Below, in pieces: positions 62,952 to 64,000 of a stretch of DNA of 64,000 nucleotides. The position numbers and the translations under genes are program-made. The first letter of the stretch is position 1. The number at the start of each line of letters is the position of its first letter. Source of the stretch: DASRIA01 sp963768885 (GTDB lineage Bacteria; Actinomycetota; Thermoleophilia; Solirubrobacterales; JBBDJG01); assembly GCA_963768885.1 (NCBI GenBank), contig CAVYJN010000014.1, positions 248,001 through 312,000 of the forward strand. The letters run 5' to 3'. The notes beneath the pieces were generated by a model, which did no database searches, was not told where the DNA came from, and worked only from the letters and a program-made list of their open reading frames with translations.

Positions 62952-63740
62952 GTGGACTTCGAGTTTCTGTTTCATCCGCTTGAGGAAGTCGACGCCTGGC
63001 TCACCGGCCTGTTCAGCGGAGCCTCGCTGCTGGTGGCCCTCGGGATCGCGATCGTGCTGGGCCTGCGCCACGCGTCGGACCCCGATCACCTCGTGGCGGT
63101 CACCTCCCTCGTCGCCGCCGACGGCGGCGACCGCCGCGCCGCCACGCGCCTCGGGCTCTGGTGGGGCGCCGGTCATGCGGGGACGCTGCTCGTGATCGGG
63201 CTGCCACTCATCTTCCTCAAGTCGGGGCTTCCCACGTGGCTCGAGACGGGCGCCGAGAAAGCCGTCGGGGTGGTCATCCTGGTGCTCGCCGCGCGCGTCA
63301 TCTTCAAGTGGCTGAAGGGCGACTACCGCGCTGCGGCCCACGAGCACCGGCCGGCCCATCACCACGGCCACGGACACCACGCTGCCGCCGGCGACGCCGG
63401 GCACGACCGCCGCCGCCACCTGCGCAGGGGGCCGGGAGTTCACGAGCACCGCCACGTGCGCACGCCGCGGCAGGCGCTCGGCATCGGCATGCTGCACGGT
63501 CTCGCGGGCACCGGCGCGGTCGTGCTGCTTCTGATCGCGGCTCTGCCGACCCAGCTCGAGGCCGCCGCCGCGCTCGCGCTGTTCGCGCCGATGTCGGTGC
63601 TCTCGATGGCGGTCTGCACGAGCCTCTTCGCGTGGGTGCTGACGCGGCCGATCGTCGAGCCCGTCTACCGCACCGTGCTGATACCCGCCCTCGGGCTGTT
63701 CGCCCTCACCTTCGGCGCCTGGTACGCCGGACTGACCTAG
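62952..63740 (+). CDS. Nickel/cobalt-type transporter (NicO/UreH-like), His-rich loop
   Basis: A 262-residue membrane protein with about six helices. GLRHASDPDHLVAVTSLV near 38 matches the H-x4-DH metal signature of NiCoT/RcnA-like transporters, and GIGMLHGLAGTGAVVLLL near 180 is the second signature. The central loop (about 130-170) is packed with His (HHHGHGHHAAAGDAGHD), a probable metal buffer. The start is GTG 62952. The stop overlaps the convergent DUF6328 gene by 3 nt. Direction and metal are inferred only from the family. Confidence 0.85.
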   Translation: MDFEFLFHPLEEVDAWLTGLFSGASLLVALGIAIVLGLRHASDPDHLVAVTSLVAADGGDRRAATRLGLWWGAGHAGTLLVIGLPLIFLKSGLPTWLETGAEKAVGVVILVLAARVIFKWLKGDYRAAAHEHRPAHHHGHGHHAAAGDAGHDRRRHLRRGPGVHEHRHVRTPRQALGIGMLHGLAGTGAVVLLLIAALPTQLEAAAALALFAPMSVLSMAVCTSLFAWVLTRPIVEPVYRTVLIPALGLFALTFGAWYAGLT

Positions 63741-64000
63741 CCGCGGTCCCGCCGCATCCGGCGAGCGATCGGAAGCACGTACCACATGGTCGCGAACGCC
63801 AGGACGGTCGCCGTGGTCACGATGACGGTCGCCGTGGTCCCGTAGAGGAAGTCCGTGATCAGGAGGACGACGCCCGACATGGCCAGCGCAAGGAAGCCGA
63901 GCCCGATGATCGTGAGCTTGTTGGCGAGGAAGACGATGTATGCCTTCTCCCGGCGGCGGAAGTTGATGCGGTGGTGCGCGGACGGGGCAATCAGGAGAAC
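63737..64000 (-). CDS. DUF6328 family membrane protein (5' end outside window)
   Basis: A minus-strand frame open at base 64000, 87 residues seen: LLIAPSAHHRINFRRREK, then two membrane helices (LTIIGLGFLALAMSGVVLLITDFLYG and TVIVTTATVLAFATMWYVLPIARR). LLIAPSAxHR is typical of DUF6328 proteins in actinobacteria. Function unknown. Confidence 0.75.
   Translation of the reverse strand, partial: VLLIAPSAHHRINFRRREKAYIVFLANKLTIIGLGFLALAMSGVVLLITDFLYGTTATVIVTTATVLAFATMWYVLPIARRMRRDRG

Overview
The window is GC-rich throughout (roughly 70 percent by eye). Gene content and order suggest an actinobacterium, most likely of the Thermoleophilia/Solirubrobacterales type. The pointers are a dnaK-grpE-dnaJ-hspR-clpB heat-shock cluster, the PurS/PurQ/small-PurL three-part FGAM synthetase, an Fe-S-type PurF with propeptide, a two-domain multicopper oxidase, DUF6458 and DUF6328 proteins, and PKD-repeat proteins with an actinobacterial C-terminal domain. 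Taxonomy is inference: there is no rRNA here.

Layout. 1-3.1 kb (minus): membrane and lipid genes (CDP-alcohol phosphatidyltransferase cut by the window edge, a PAP2/Aur1-like enzyme, a polytopic GT-C-like protein). 3.1-5.0 kb (plus): PfkB sugar kinase, endonuclease III, YggU, all with 4-nt overlaps. 5.0-11.7 kb: the heat-shock cluster. 11.8-12.9 kb: three small genes. 12.9-16.1 kb: purD-purE-purB. 16.2-23.5 kb: a block separating the two purine runs, with a Tat-type CotA-like multicopper oxidase, a hybrid histidine kinase/NarL-type regulator pair on minus, and a TasA-like protein / SipW-type signal peptidase / second secreted protein cassette. 23.6-31.4 kb: purC-S-Q-L-F-N-H. Together the pur genes cover most of IMP synthesis, but purM and purK are absent.

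31.4-33.5 kb: tRNA-Lys followed by a 2.0-kb segment closed by an exact 42-bp copy of the tRNA 3' half, carrying an epoxide hydrolase. 33.5-43.3 kb: secreted and surface proteins (metallophosphoesterase with RTX-like repeats, an 11-PKD-repeat protein, a beta-propeller membrane protein), a TetR regulator and small genes. 44.2-47.5 kb: tRNA-Glu, then a tightly coupled two-domain multicopper oxidase / ZIP transporter / MntR-DtxR-type regulator operon. 47.5-53.5 kb: SDR, cupin, tRNA-Asp, Tag-like glycosylase, pterin dehydratase, two divergent metallo-beta-lactamase-fold genes and metF. 53.6-54.9 kb: tRNA-Ala and a second tRNA-flanked mini-island (1.17 kb) with an NTF2-like and a DUF1801 gene. 54.9-64 kb: housekeeping and stress genes (GST-like, TetR, alpha/beta hydrolase, FKBP lipoprotein, thioesterase, Fpg, PIMT, DJ-1/PfpI, a primary-type sigma factor, a Ni/Co-type transporter, DUF6328).

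Two window-wide properties affect reading. First, ten conserved genes are broken by at least 15 frameshifts, and 14 of these behave as one surplus base; this looks like consensus sequence error rather than gene decay. Second, many genes have a TANNNT-like -10 box ending 6-9 nt before the start codon and no Shine-Dalgarno sequence, pointing to widespread leaderless transcription. The most interesting candidates for something undescribed are the two integrase-less tRNA mini-islands, which share the same boundary at the anticodon loop, and the oxidase-ZIP-regulator metal operon.
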